Notes: generated from the letters alone by a model not told the origin. Numbered from the stretch's first letter, positions 1-9,314 are shown. The stretch: DNA of 64,000 nucleotides from Mediterraneibacter agrestimuris (GCF_943193195.1 NZ_CALPDG010000003.1:124001-188000); one strand, 5' to 3'. Made by a program: numbers and translations.

Positions 1-1490
1 GTAAAGGAGTCCATTTTTCTTCTGACACGGATACAGAAGTGATCGTCCAGTTACTGGAATATTACTATAGGAAGAAATCAAACCTGATGGATGCAGTTTA
101 TGCAGTATTACACCGTATTAAGGGCGCCTATGCCATGGGGATTCTCTGTTCGGATTATCCGGAACAGATGATAGCGGCAAGAAAAGACGCTCCCCTTTTA
201 ATTGGTTACGGAGAGAAGGAAAATTATATTGCCTCAGATGTGACGGCGCTTCTTGCTAATACAAGGACTGTTACCTATATGGAAGATGATGAAGTGGCTG
301 TTATTACGGCAGATCAAGTTCAAATATATGACAGAGACAGATTTCTTCTGGAAAAAGAAAAACACAGAATTGAGTGGGACGTTTCCGCGGCTGAAAAAGG
401 TGGATATGCACATTTCATGTTGAAAGAAATTATGGAACAGCCGGAAGCAGTACGAAAAACAATCTCGCCAAGGCTGGCAGATGGGGAAATTGTGCTGGAA
501 GAATTAAATGATATAAAAGAGTTAGCGGAGAATATTTCCAGAATCTATATTGTTGCATGCGGTTCTGCTTATCATGTAGGTATGGTAGGAAAGTATATAT
601 TGGAGAAACTTCTGCATATTCCGGTAGAAGCCTGTCTTGCATCAGAATTCAGATATAGTGAGCCGCTGCTTGGAGAATCGGCGCTTGTAATTGTAATCAG
701 TCAGTCAGGGGAAACTCTGGATTCCATGGCGGCACTTCGGGAAGCAAAGCGAAAAGGCTCTAAAGTCTTGTCGATTGTAAATGTCATGGGAAGCTCCATA
801 GCAAGAGAATCGGATCATGTACTTTATACATGGGCAGGACCGGAAATTGCCGTAGCGACTACAAAAGCATATACTACGCAGATGGTGCTTTTAATTATGT
901 TTGGTATCTGTCTGGCAAAGCAGTTAAACAGAATCGAACAAAATGAATATACGGTAATTGTCAGAGAACTCCAAGATTTGCCGGAAAAGATAAGTGTTGT
1001 TTTGAATGATTTGGATATTTATCAGAAAGCAGCCTCCAGATATTTCAATCATAACAGTGTTTTCTATATTGGCCGTAATCTGGATTATGCATTGGGACTG
1101 GAAGGTTCTTTGAAGTTGAAAGAAATTTCATATATCCATTCAGAATCCTATGCGGCAGGAGAACTGAAGCATGGAACGATTTCTTTGATAGAACCGGGAA
1201 CACTGGTCGTCGCTCTGGCAACTTATGAGCCATTGGTTGAAAAATCTTTGTCCAATATTGTTGAAGTAAAATCCAGAGGGGCGGAAGTAATTGCAATGAC
1301 TACGGAGCAGAGCGTAAACCCGATAAACAGTCAGGCATCGGAAGTGTTTGTGATACCAAGGGTACATTCACTTCTGCAGCCGGTTCTCGGCGTGATTCCG
1401 TTACAGCTTTTTGCATATTCCGTTGCACTGAATCGTGGCTGTGATATTGATAAACCAAGGAATCTGGCAAAATCCGTCACAGTAGAATAA
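1..1490 (+). CDS. glmS: Glucosamine-6-phosphate synthase (isomerizing), 3' part
   Basis: GlmS makes glucosamine 6-phosphate from fructose 6-phosphate and glutamine, the first step towards UDP-GlcNAc for cell wall. The gene enters from the left edge (codon phase at base 3), so the N-terminal catalytic cysteine is not visible. What remains is the end of the glutaminase domain, then two SIS sugar-isomerase domains. Visible motifs are VACGSAYHVG (near 550), SQSGETLDSM (near 700) and TKAYTTQ (near 865), and the protein ends in the typical LAKSVTVE tail. The reading frame is intact to the stop. No glmS ribozyme could be judged because the 5' region lies outside the window. Identity is very secure. 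Confidence 0.95.
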   Translation, partial: KGVHFSSDTDTEVIVQLLEYYYRKKSNLMDAVYAVLHRIKGAYAMGILCSDYPEQMIAARKDAPLLIGYGEKENYIASDVTALLANTRTVTYMEDDEVAVITADQVQIYDRDRFLLEKEKHRIEWDVSAAEKGGYAHFMLKEIMEQPEAVRKTISPRLADGEIVLEELNDIKELAENISRIYIVACGSAYHVGMVGKYILEKLLHIPVEACLASEFRYSEPLLGESALVIVISQSGETLDSMAALREAKRKGSKVLSIVNVMGSSIARESDHVLYTWAGPEIAVATTKAYTTQMVLLIMFGICLAKQLNRIEQNEYTVIVRELQDLPEKISVVLNDLDIYQKAASRYFNHNSVFYIGRNLDYALGLEGSLKLKEISYIHSESYAAGELKHGTISLIEPGTLVVALATYEPLVEKSLSNIVEVKSRGAEVIAMTTEQSVNPINSQASEVFVIPRVHSLLQPVLGVIPLQLFAYSVALNRGCDIDKPRNLAKSVTVE

Positions 1491-1492
1491 GG

Positions 1493-2182
1493 CAGGAAGA
1501 AGACCTGCGTCATTATCTGAAAACTGCGGTAGAGATTGAAGAAGATAAACCGGTACTGGTAGACAAATATATCTGTGGGAAAGAAGTTGAAATCAATGCT
1601 GTTTGTGACGGTACGGACGTATTTGTTCCGGGAATCATGGAGCTGGTAGAAAGGATGGGGGTTCATTCCGGCGATTCTATCAGTGTATATCCGACATTTA
1701 ATATCCAGTTTATCGTGGACAAAGAGGAGAATGTATTTATCATTGAGGTGAATCCACGCTCTTCGAGAACAGTTCCATTTCTGTCAAAAGCAACCGGATA
1801 TCCATTGGCTGATATAGCAACAAAAGTCATTCTAGGAAAAGATCTAAAGAAGCAGGGGATTACTGAGATCTATCCGAAAGAAAAGGAGAGACGGTATGTG
1901 AAGGTACCTGCATTTTCCTTTGCGAAGCTGAATGGCGTGGATGCCTACCTGTCGCCGGAGATGAAGTCTACGGGAGAGGCGGTCGGATACGATAAGAAGC
2001 TTCACAGGGCAATGTATAAAGCAATGATTGCTTCCGGTGTTCATTATGAAGATGGTGTTGTGATCCGAAGTGCGGCAACACAGAATAATATTACCATGCT
2101 CACATCGCTGGATACTGTTAAGGTGCTTTTAGATGTGCTGGAGGAAGTGACCATTGGCATATCTACGATAGATGCTGAATGA
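1493..2182 (+). pseudogene. Decayed carbamoyl-phosphate synthase large subunit (carB) remnant
   Basis: This is an open frame that starts right behind the glmS stop without a start codon or ribosome site. It translates as separated pieces of CarB. First come a GKEVEINAVCDG-like part of the second ATP-grasp domain and GIMELVERMGVHSGDSISVYP. The strand that should follow is missing, so the text jumps to NIQFIVD and EVNPRSSRTVPFLSKATGYP. At the end only the last part of the MGS-like allosteric domain remains (DGVVIRSAATQNN, TSLDTVKVLLDVLEE). Intact CarB is about 1,070 residues; here about 229 are left, with several internal deletions that all kept the frame. I infer a non-functional relic. A functional small protein cannot be excluded, but no start supports one. 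Confidence 0.8.
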
Positions 2183-2197
2183 AAGAAGGAGAATAGA

Positions 2198-3385
2198 ATG
2201 ATCAGACCGAATATGTATTATAATGAATTGAAAGATTCCTATCTTTTTTATAATATTGCGCAGAAAACAAAGGCTTATGTAGAGGGACATCCGGGAGTGA
2301 AGCTTTTGAGAATGGGGATAGGAGATGTCTCACTGCCTTTATGTGATGCTGTAATTAAGGCGCTTCATGAAGCTGTGGACGATCAGGCGGCAAAAATAAA
2401 CTTTCATGGGTATATGCCGGAATGCGGAGACCCGTTTTTGAGAGAGACGATTGCAAAGTATTATGGGAACAGAGGTGTTTCTCTGTCTTCGGAGGAAGTA
2501 TTTATCTCTAGTGGGGCAAGTGATGAGCTGGGAGATATTTTGGATCTATTTGATCGTTCTTGTTCCGCATTGGTTATTGAACCAGCTTATCCGGCGTATG
2601 TGGATGCGAATGTGATGACAGGAAGGAAGATCGTACATCTGGCTTCCGGGGAAGAAAATGGATTCCTGCCTGAGCCGAGCGAAGAAACAAAAGCAGACTT
2701 ACTTTATATCTGCTCGCCAAACAATCCTACCGGCGCCGTTTTTTCACGCAGCCAGCTTCAGGCATGGGTGGATTTTGCAAATGAAAACGGTTCGGTGATT
2801 CTCTTTGATGCGGCGTATGAAGCCTTTATTGAGGACGAAACACTTCCGCATAGTATTTTTGAACTGGATGGGGCAAAAACATGTGCTGTTGAAATCTGCT
2901 CTTTGTCTAAGACTGCTGGTTTTACAGGAACCAGGCTTGGATATACGGTAATACCGAAAGCATTGAAACGCAATGGAATGAATCTGAATGAAATGTGGGT
3001 GCGCAATCGTACAACAAAGACAAATGGTGTGTCTTACATTATTCAGAAAGGCGGGGCAGCGGTTTTTACGGAGAAAGGACAGAAGCAGATTCATGAAAAC
3101 ATTCAGGTCTATAAGAAAAATGCAAAGGTACTGATGGAAGTACTTGATCAGCTTGGAATTTGGTATTGTGGAGGAAAGAATGCTCCATATATCTGGATAA
3201 AGTGTCCAAATGGAATGGGAAGCTGGGAGTTTTTTGATTATCTGTTACATGAGATTCAAGTTGTGGGAACGCCGGGAGAAGGGTTTGGAGCTTGTGGAGA
3301 AGGCTATTTCCGGTTCTCAACTTTTGGTTCACCGGAAGATACAGAAGAAGCGGCGGCATGCCTTATAAAATGTTTTTTGGATTAA
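2198..3385 (+). CDS. dapL: LL-diaminopimelate aminotransferase
   Basis: A PLP enzyme that converts tetrahydrodipicolinate directly to LL-diaminopimelate, for lysine and peptidoglycan. It is 395 residues, the usual length. The fold-type I aminotransferase features are visible: SPNNPTG near residue 173, DAAYEAF near 204, and the PLP lysine in SLSKTAGFTGTR (Lys238). The start is well placed behind AAGAAGGAGA. It lies 15 bp after the carB relic and before the ilv promoter, so it may once have been co-transcribed with carB. The product is assigned from motif order and length and is confident. Confidence 0.9.
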   Translation: MIRPNMYYNELKDSYLFYNIAQKTKAYVEGHPGVKLLRMGIGDVSLPLCDAVIKALHEAVDDQAAKINFHGYMPECGDPFLRETIAKYYGNRGVSLSSEEVFISSGASDELGDILDLFDRSCSALVIEPAYPAYVDANVMTGRKIVHLASGEENGFLPEPSEETKADLLYICSPNNPTGAVFSRSQLQAWVDFANENGSVILFDAAYEAFIEDETLPHSIFELDGAKTCAVEICSLSKTAGFTGTRLGYTVIPKALKRNGMNLNEMWVRNRTTKTNGVSYIIQKGGAAVFTEKGQKQIHENIQVYKKNAKVLMEVLDQLGIWYCGGKNAPYIWIKCPNGMGSWEFFDYLLHEIQVVGTPGEGFGACGEGYFRFSTFGSPEDTEEAAACLIKCFLD

Positions 3386-3405
3386 AAAGCATCAAGGATT
3401 CGCCG

Positions 3406-3434
3406 TTGACAAAGCAAAAACTGCCCATTATAAT
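3406..3434 (+). promoter_or_regulatory. Consensus sigma-A promoter for ilvBN
   Basis: TTGACA at 3406-3411, a 17-nt spacer, then TATAAT at 3429-3434, both perfect consensus. It reads into a leader of about 130 nt before ilvB. Confidence 0.85.
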
Positions 3435-3480
3435 AAATAAAGTAGATGGAAGGTGTAAACCTGTGTGAAGGGATTATATT

Positions 3481-3523
3481 CGCCCTAGGTCATAAGGACT
3501 TGGGGCGTTTTCTTATCTTTTTT
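3481..3523 (+). terminator. Leader terminator (likely attenuator) upstream of ilvB
   Basis: An 11-bp stem (CGCCCTAGGTC at 3481-3491 with GACTTGGGGCG at 3497-3507, loop ATAAG) is followed by a T-rich tract to 3523. It lies between the promoter and the ilvB start, so it can only matter as premature termination. I saw no T-box signature (no GGTGG anti-terminator bulge) and no convincing leader peptide. Confidence 0.75.
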
Positions 3524-3569
3524 ATGAAGGAAAGTTATATAGCATAGAATGAAAACAGGAGGGCAGCAT

Positions 3570-5288
3570 ATGAGGCAGATTTCAGGTAACAAATTATTAG
3601 TAAAGGCGCTGAAAGAAGAAGGTGTGGACACTATCTTTGGTTATCCGGGAGCGTGTACTATTGATATCAGTGATGAGTTATATAAACAGGATGATATTCG
3701 TGTCATTCTGCCACGTCATGAACAGGCGCTGGTACATGAGGCGGATGCCTATGCGAGAACAACAGGAAAGGTTGGTGTCTGTCTGGTTACGAGCGGTCCG
3801 GGGGCGACCAATCTGGTAACAGGACTGGCGACTGCCAATTACGACAGTGTTCCGTTGGTGTGTTTTACCGGACAGGTGGCGAGACATCTGATCGGAAACG
3901 ATGCATTTCAGGAAGTAGATATTGTAGGTATTACAAGAAGTATTACAAAGTATGGTGTAACGGTAACGAAGCGTGAGGAGTTGGGAAGAATCATCAAGGA
4001 AGCTTTCTATATTGCACGGACAGGCAGACCGGGACCAGTGCTTATTGATCTGCCTAAGGATGTCATGGCAGAACTGGGAAGTACGGAATATCCGAAGGAG
4101 GTCAATATCCGGGGATATAAGCCCAATACGAATGTCCATATCGGACAGATGAAGCGTGCTCTGAAAATGCTTCATAAGGCGAAACGGCCGCTGTTCCTTG
4201 CTGGCGGTGGTGTGAACATTGCACGGGCAAATGAAGTATTTACAGAAGTAGTGGAAAAGACACAGGTTCCGGTCGTGACAACAATCATGGGAAGAGGAGC
4301 GGTTCCGACCAACCACCCGTTATTTATCGGAAATCTGGGTATGCACGGCTCCTATGCAGCAAATATGGCAGTCAGCGAATGTGACGTGCTGTTTTCTATC
4401 GGAACCAGATTCAATGACAGAATAACCGGAAAGCTTCACGCATTTGCCCCGAAGGCACAGATTATTCATATTGATATTGACACGGCGTCTATTTCCAGAA
4501 ATATTCATGTAGATGTGCCGATCGTGGCGGATGCAATGGCTGCTGTCACTAAAATGAATGAATACGTGGAAACATGCAAAACAGGGAAGTGGCTTGCCAA
4601 GATTGAGGGATGGAAACAGGAACACCCTTTGGATATGAAGAAACATAGTTCTATGGGACCGAAGGATATCATCGATGAGATCAACCGCCAGTTTGACGAG
4701 GCGATCATCGTAACGGACGTAGGTCAGCATCAGATGTTTGCAGCACAGTATACAGAGCTGACGGCAAAGAAACAGCTGATCATGTCAGGCGGCTTAGGGA
4801 CTATGGGATATGGTTTCCCGGGAGCGATCGGTGCCAGACTTGGCAATCCCGATACTCCGGTCATTGCGATCTCCGGTGACGGCGGTGTGCAGATGAATAT
4901 TCAGGAATTTGCAACTGCGGTACTGGAAGAGCTCCCCCTCGTTCTTTGTGTATTTAATAACACGTATCTGGGAATGGTCCGCCAATGGCAGAAGCTGTTC
5001 TATGGTAAACGCTATGGCATGACTAACTTACGCTCAGGAGCTTTGTTCCGCAGAACGAATGGTGAAGAAATGCCGGAATACACGCCGGACTTTGTGAAAC
5101 TGGCGGAAAGCTATGGGGCAAAGGGAATCCGTGTTACAGAGAAAGAGGACATTGCAGCGGCGTTTGAAGAGGCAAAGAAAAATACAAAGGTTCCGACCCT
5201 GATTGAATTTATCATTGACCCGGAGGAAATGGTATATCCGATGATTCAGCCGGGCGGTACACTGGAAGAAATGATTCTGGATTGTTGA
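3570..5288 (+). CDS. ilvB: Acetolactate synthase, large (catalytic) subunit
   Basis: A ThDP- and FAD-dependent enzyme that condenses two pyruvates to acetolactate, the first common step of valine and leucine synthesis (and the isoleucine equivalent). It has 572 residues in the usual order: N-terminal ThDP domain (FGYPGACTIDI, with the conserved proton-relay glutamate in LPRHEQ), central FAD-binding domain, and C-terminal ThDP domain with the GDGGVQMNIQEF ... FNN metal-binding motif. I chose ATG 3570 because GGAGG lies 8 nt upstream and the product then begins MRQISGNKLL. An in-frame ATG at 3549 has no ribosome site. It is followed by ilvN after 13 bp, so the subunits are translated from one message. 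Confidence 0.95.
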   Translation: MRQISGNKLLVKALKEEGVDTIFGYPGACTIDISDELYKQDDIRVILPRHEQALVHEADAYARTTGKVGVCLVTSGPGATNLVTGLATANYDSVPLVCFTGQVARHLIGNDAFQEVDIVGITRSITKYGVTVTKREELGRIIKEAFYIARTGRPGPVLIDLPKDVMAELGSTEYPKEVNIRGYKPNTNVHIGQMKRALKMLHKAKRPLFLAGGGVNIARANEVFTEVVEKTQVPVVTTIMGRGAVPTNHPLFIGNLGMHGSYAANMAVSECDVLFSIGTRFNDRITGKLHAFAPKAQIIHIDIDTASISRNIHVDVPIVADAMAAVTKMNEYVETCKTGKWLAKIEGWKQEHPLDMKKHSSMGPKDIIDEINRQFDEAIIVTDVGQHQMFAAQYTELTAKKQLIMSGGLGTMGYGFPGAIGARLGNPDTPVIAISGDGGVQMNIQEFATAVLEELPLVLCVFNNTYLGMVRQWQKLFYGKRYGMTNLRSGALFRRTNGEEMPEYTPDFVKLAESYGAKGIRVTEKEDIAAAFEEAKKNTKVPTLIEFIIDPEEMVYPMIQPGGTLEEMILDC

Positions 5289-5301
5289 TGGAGGAAAGAG
5301 C

Positions 5302-5811
5302 ATGGATAATAGTATGAAAAAAAGATGGATTTCATTATATGTAGAGAATCAGGTCGGTGTGCTTTCCAAGATTTCAGGATTATTTTCAGGAAAGAGCTAT
5401 AATCTGGATAGTCTGACTGTAGGTACGACAGAGGATCCTACGGTGTCCCGTATGACTATCGCCACAGTCAGTGACGATGAGACATTTGAACAGATTAAGA
5501 AGCAGCTGAACCGTATGGTAGAGGTTATCAAGGTCATTGATTTTACCAATGTCTTTGTCCGTATGAAAGAGATTTTGTATGTGAAGGTACAGAAGTGTAC
5601 ATTGGAAGAGAAGACAGAGTTGTTCCAGATCGCAGAGACATTTAAAGCGAGGGTCATTGACTATGGAAGAGATAGTGTACTGCTGGAGTTTGTTCAGACA
5701 GCAACGAAGAATGATGCTGTTGTGAAGCTGATGAAGGAAGAATTTAAAAATCTCGAAGTTGTGCGCGGGGGAAGCGTGGGGATTGAGTCAATCAGTATGA
5801 TGGAAAGATAG
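5302..5811 (+). CDS. ilvN: Acetolactate synthase, small (regulatory) subunit
   Basis: The regulatory partner of IlvB that gives valine feedback control. It has 169 residues. An N-terminal ACT domain is visible (ISLYVENQVGVLSKISGLF with YNLDSLTVG, residues about 8-40), followed by the C-terminal ALS_ss domain (VRMKEILYVKVQ). GGAGGA precedes the ATG at a normal distance. It sits directly behind ilvB in the same operon. The next gene, ilvE, has its own promoter. Confidence 0.93.
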   Translation: MDNSMKKRWISLYVENQVGVLSKISGLFSGKSYNLDSLTVGTTEDPTVSRMTIATVSDDETFEQIKKQLNRMVEVIKVIDFTNVFVRMKEILYVKVQKCTLEEKTELFQIAETFKARVIDYGRDSVLLEFVQTATKNDAVVKLMKEEFKNLEVVRGGSVGIESISMMER

Positions 5812-5836
5812 AAGGCGAATTTTACAGAGTATTAAC

Positions 5837-5865
5837 TTGATTTTTGAAAAAAGCAGTATTATAAT
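5837..5865 (+). promoter_or_regulatory. Sigma-A promoter for ilvE
   Basis: TTGATT at 5837-5842, a 17-nt spacer, and TATAAT at 5860-5865, about 85 nt before the ilvE start. Confidence 0.7.
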
Positions 5866-5949
5866 GAGTACAGTTTAAATACGTCAACGAATTAAAGTGA
5901 TGATGCGGATGATGGTAAATGTTCTTTGGCTGGAATGGAGGAGATACAG

Positions 5950-6975
5950 ATGGAGAAGAAAAATATAGATTGGTCGAATCTTGGGTTTGGTTACATGCCG
6001 ACAGATTACAGATATGTGGCAAACTATAAGGATGGCAAATGGGATGAAGGCGGTCTGACAACGGATGCGAACATCACTATGAATGAGTGTGCAGGAGTAC
6101 TGCAGTATGCACAGACGATTTTTGAGGGACTAAAGGCATATACAACAATGGACGGACGTATCGTTACATTCCGTCCGGATTTGAATGGAGCACGTATGGA
6201 GGACTCTGCAAAGCGTCTTGAAATGCCTGTATTTTCGGCAGACCGCTTTGTCAGGGCTGTGGAGGATACTGTGCGTGCCAATGCAGCATTTGTTCCGCCG
6301 TATGGCTCGGGAGCAACCTTATATGTACGTCCGTATATGTTCGGAATCAATCCGGTTATTGGTGTAAAACCAGCGGATGAGTACCAGTTCCGGGTATTTA
6401 CAACTCCGGTAGGACCGTATTTTAAGGGTGGAGTGAAGCCGCTGACCATCTGTGTATCTGATTTTGACAGAGCGGCTCCGCGCGGAACAGGACACATTAA
6501 AGCGGGACTGAATTATGCGATGAGTCTTCATGCGATCGTGACCGCACATGCAAATGGATTTGATGAAAATATGTATCTGGATTCTGCTACAAGAACAAAA
6601 GTGGAAGAGACAGGCGGTGCTAACTTTATTTTTGTGACAAAAGAAAATAAGGTAGTAACCCCGCATTCTGATACAATTCTGCCGTCTATTACAAGGCGCT
6701 CTCTATTGTATGTGGCAGAGCACTATCTGGGGCTGGAAGTAGAAGAAAGGGATGTATATCTGGACGAAGTTAAGGACTTTGCAGAGTGCGGATTGTGTGG
6801 AACCGCAGCGGTTATTTCTCCTGTCGGCAAAATCGTGGATCATGGCAGAGAAATCTGTCTTCCAAGCGGAATGGAGTCAATGGGAACAGTTACACAAAAG
6901 CTGTATGAGACACTGACAGGAATTCAAATGGGACAGATTGAAGCGCCGGAGGGATGGCTGCATGTAATTGTATAA
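5950..6975 (+). CDS. ilvE: Branched-chain amino acid aminotransferase
   Basis: A fold-type IV PLP aminotransferase performing the last step of valine, leucine and isoleucine synthesis. It has 341 residues from ATG 5950, which has GGAGGA upstream; the longer frame from 5926 lacks a site. The PLP lysine is in RGTGHIKAGLNYA (Lys184). YAQTIFEGLKAY near residue 53 and EETGGANFIF-type strands fit the long (mammalian-like) BCAT subfamily. It forms a separate transcription unit between its own promoter and a terminator, next to ilvBN. Confidence 0.93.
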   Translation: MEKKNIDWSNLGFGYMPTDYRYVANYKDGKWDEGGLTTDANITMNECAGVLQYAQTIFEGLKAYTTMDGRIVTFRPDLNGARMEDSAKRLEMPVFSADRFVRAVEDTVRANAAFVPPYGSGATLYVRPYMFGINPVIGVKPADEYQFRVFTTPVGPYFKGGVKPLTICVSDFDRAAPRGTGHIKAGLNYAMSLHAIVTAHANGFDENMYLDSATRTKVEETGGANFIFVTKENKVVTPHSDTILPSITRRSLLYVAEHYLGLEVEERDVYLDEVKDFAECGLCGTAAVISPVGKIVDHGREICLPSGMESMGTVTQKLYETLTGIQMGQIEAPEGWLHVIV

Positions 6976-7018
6976 ACAGCCTTTTGGTCTGTGATATAAG
7001 TATATTATAGAAAAATAA

Positions 7019-7058
7019 AGGAATCATTTTCAAGAATTGGAAGTGATTCCTGTTTTTT
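7019..7058 (+). terminator. Intrinsic terminator after ilvE
   Basis: A stem of about 12 bp (AGGAATCATTTTC with GAAGTGATTCCT) is followed by GTTTTTT. Confidence 0.85.
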
Positions 7059-7166
7059 GGTTTACAATAATTTTACTGGGTGATATGATAAACTTTGGGG
7101 GAAAAAGATATGTGAAGGTTTTGCGGCAAGGTTTGTAAAAGATGTTGATAACAGGGAGTATGAGTG

Positions 7167-8405
7167 ATGAAAAGGGGAACACTCCTTGGATGTATTTTTT
7201 ATGTACTGATGGTCTGGTTTTGCAGCAGCACGTTGGATGTGCATGCAGAAATTGCATCAGAGAATGCATTTGAGGGAGCAGCATGGGAAAAAATTATAGA
7301 AGATTCGATTGAAGGACCGCAAGGTGTGATACAATCACTCTGTGCAACGGAGAATTATATCATTACAATGGAAAATGTTTCGGACGTTTCAGATGAGGCG
7401 GACATTGTTAAAGCCTACTATCGGAATGATAAGGACGCGGACGGCAACCCGGTGACGAAGTATTCACTTGCCAAACGTGTTGCCAATATGAACTATGAAC
7501 ATTCTAATGGTATGGCTTATAATCCGAATACAAAGGAAATCGCAGTGGCGCCGTATACGAGTAATCATCCAGAGAACAGGGGATGTATTTTTCTGATGGA
7601 TTCAGAGACACTGGAATACAAAGGGAAGATACAGATTGCCGGGGATTATAATATCCTGGGTATCGGATATGATACGGTAAATGACAGATATGTGATTCAG
7701 ACCAATGTAGATGGCGGTTACAGTTTTAAAATATTGGATAATCAGTTTCAGATTATTGAAGATTTGGGGAGTTATGCCGATACGGCAAAAGGGGATAATT
7801 TTCAGGATTTATGTGTCAGCGGTGATTATATCATTAATTTTCCATTGACTTTAAATATGGGAATCGGAGATTTTATTCATATGTATTCGATTTCTCAGAA
7901 GAGAATGGTATCCGATGCACGGCTTGACTTCCGATTTGAAAATGTAGTGAATGATGAGCCGGAATCTATCTGTGAATTGGAACCCGGAGTATTTCTTGCG
8001 GCAGTAAATGTTGTTTATGCGGACGGCCGGCGGACAATCTGCTTGTATAAAACCACAGTTCCTTATAATTTTCCGGCAGAACAGATAACGCAGGAAACCG
8101 ACACGGACATGGCGCAGGAAACTGACACGGACATGGTGCGGGAAACTGACACGGACATGACACGGGAAACCGACATGGATATGATGCAGGAAACCGTCAT
8201 GGATAGGATTCGGGATATAGAGCTGACTCAGGAGACGGCGGAAGTATTGGAAAGGATTCTAAAGGTCGTAATTGTAATTCTCAGTGTTCTGATAATTGTG
8301 AGTGCTGTATATATGCGTCATATTAATTTACAGAGGGAGAGGAGAATGAGACTGGAGCGTGCACGAAGAGAGAGGGAACGAATCCGTTCCATGTATACAC
8401 ATTGA
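7167..8405 (+). CDS. Secreted, membrane-anchored protein of unknown function
   Basis: I do not recognise the family. The protein has 412 residues. A signal peptide (TLLGCIFYVLMVWFCSS, then VHAE) leads into an extracellular region of about 300 residues whose repeated strand-rich phrases (LMDSETLEYKGKIQIAG, YSFKILDNQFQIIEDLG) suggest a beta-propeller-like fold. Next come five near-identical 8-residue repeats (QETDTDMA type), one membrane helix (VVIVILSVLIIVSAVYM), and a short arginine-rich cytoplasmic tail. This layout is that of a type I surface protein on an acidic stalk. The start is ATG 7167 behind AGGGAG; a GTG at 7164 is also possible. No neighbour gives its role away. Confidence 0.8.
   Translation: MKRGTLLGCIFYVLMVWFCSSTLDVHAEIASENAFEGAAWEKIIEDSIEGPQGVIQSLCATENYIITMENVSDVSDEADIVKAYYRNDKDADGNPVTKYSLAKRVANMNYEHSNGMAYNPNTKEIAVAPYTSNHPENRGCIFLMDSETLEYKGKIQIAGDYNILGIGYDTVNDRYVIQTNVDGGYSFKILDNQFQIIEDLGSYADTAKGDNFQDLCVSGDYIINFPLTLNMGIGDFIHMYSISQKRMVSDARLDFRFENVVNDEPESICELEPGVFLAAVNVVYADGRRTICLYKTTVPYNFPAEQITQETDTDMAQETDTDMVRETDTDMTRETDMDMMQETVMDRIRDIELTQETAEVLERILKVVIVILSVLIIVSAVYMRHINLQRERRMRLERARRERERIRSMYTH
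8091..8210 (+). repeat. Five 24-bp tandem repeats inside the surface protein gene
   Basis: Units start at 8091, 8115, 8139, 8163 and 8187. Each encodes eight residues of the form (Q/R)ET(D/V)xDxx. The first three are nearly identical and the last two have drifted. They form the acidic stalk before the membrane helix. Confidence 0.9.
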
Positions 8406-8412
8406 TTTTCTC

Positions 8413-8453
8413 ATCCGCCCTTTCACCGCAGGTGAACTTAAAATAGGGCGGAT
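8413..8453. repeat. Structured intergenic repeat, family 2, copy 1
   Basis: The outer 9-bp stem is ATCCGCCCT / AGGGCGGAT. An inner 6-bp hairpin TTCACC-GCA-GGTGAA is followed by unpaired ACTTAAAAT. The same architecture with compensatory changes recurs at 34305-34344. There is no T-tract, so it is not an ordinary terminator. Confidence 0.7.
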
Positions 8454-8513
8454 TCAGTAACTATGAAGCCAGAAGACTGAATAGTTAAATAAAAACAGCA
8501 GGAGGCAGCAGTT

Positions 8514-9275
8514 TTGGAGGCATATACGAGTTTTGCGGCAGTATATGATACATTCATGGATAATGTGCCCTATGATGAATGGGGGGAATATCTGCGTGGT
8601 TTATTAGTGGAAAATGGAATAGAAGGGGGATTGGTGCTGGATTTAGGGTGCGGCACGGGAACCATGACGGAATATCTGGCAAATCTGGGATATGATATGA
8701 TTGGTGTAGACAATTCTGAAGATATGCTGGACATTGCAATGGAGAAAAAGGAGAAATCCGGGCATGATATTCTGTATCTTTGTCAGGATATGCGGGAATT
8801 TGAACTTTATGGTACGGTGCGGTCCATTATCAGTATTTGTGATTCTGTGAATTATATAACTGAGCCGGAGGAATTACAGCAGGTTTTTTGTCTGGCGGAC
8901 AATTATCTTGATCCGGATGGTGTGTTTATTTTTGATTTTAATACAGAGTATAAGTACCGGAAAGTGCTCGGAAACTGTACCATTGCAGAGAGCAGAGATG
9001 AGTGTAGTTTTATCTGGGACAATTATTATTATGAAGAAGAACGGATTAACGAATACGAATTGAGTCTTTTTGTGAGAGATGAAGAGTTATCTCAAAACGG
9101 GCAGGATATTTATCGGAGGTATCGGGAAACACATTTTCAGAGGGGATACACACTGGCGGAAATGAAAGAACTACTGGAGACGGCAGGGATGCGTTTTCTT
9201 GCAGCATATGATGCATTTACAAAAGATGCTCCTAAGGAAGAAAGTGAGCGGATTTATATTATAGCGGGAAAATAA
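8514..9275 (+). CDS. Class I SAM-dependent methyltransferase
   Basis: A small-molecule-type methyltransferase of 253 residues. The SAM-binding glycine loop VLDLGCGTGTMTEYL is near residue 42, the acidic residue at the end of strand 2 is in IGVDNSEDML, and ICDSVNYI is the motif IV region. The start is TTG 8514 with AGGAGG at about 8500, a clear non-ATG start. The substrate cannot be read from the sequence. The gene stands alone between a structured repeat and hslO. Confidence 0.85.
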   Translation: MEAYTSFAAVYDTFMDNVPYDEWGEYLRGLLVENGIEGGLVLDLGCGTGTMTEYLANLGYDMIGVDNSEDMLDIAMEKKEKSGHDILYLCQDMREFELYGTVRSIISICDSVNYITEPEELQQVFCLADNYLDPDGVFIFDFNTEYKYRKVLGNCTIAESRDECSFIWDNYYYEEERINEYELSLFVRDEELSQNGQDIYRRYRETHFQRGYTLAEMKELLETAGMRFLAAYDAFTKDAPKEESERIYIIAGK

Positions 9276-9314
9276 AAATCAGATATAGTATTGACAAAAA
9301 GAAGAAGGGACAGA

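Noticed and set aside
3446-3547. A 33-codon open frame in the ilvB leader as a leader peptide
   Set aside because: It has no ribosome site, begins only a few bases after the expected transcript start, and shows no run of branched-chain codons.
8091-8210. CRISPR array
   Set aside because: Units are contiguous without spacers and are in frame inside a protein gene.
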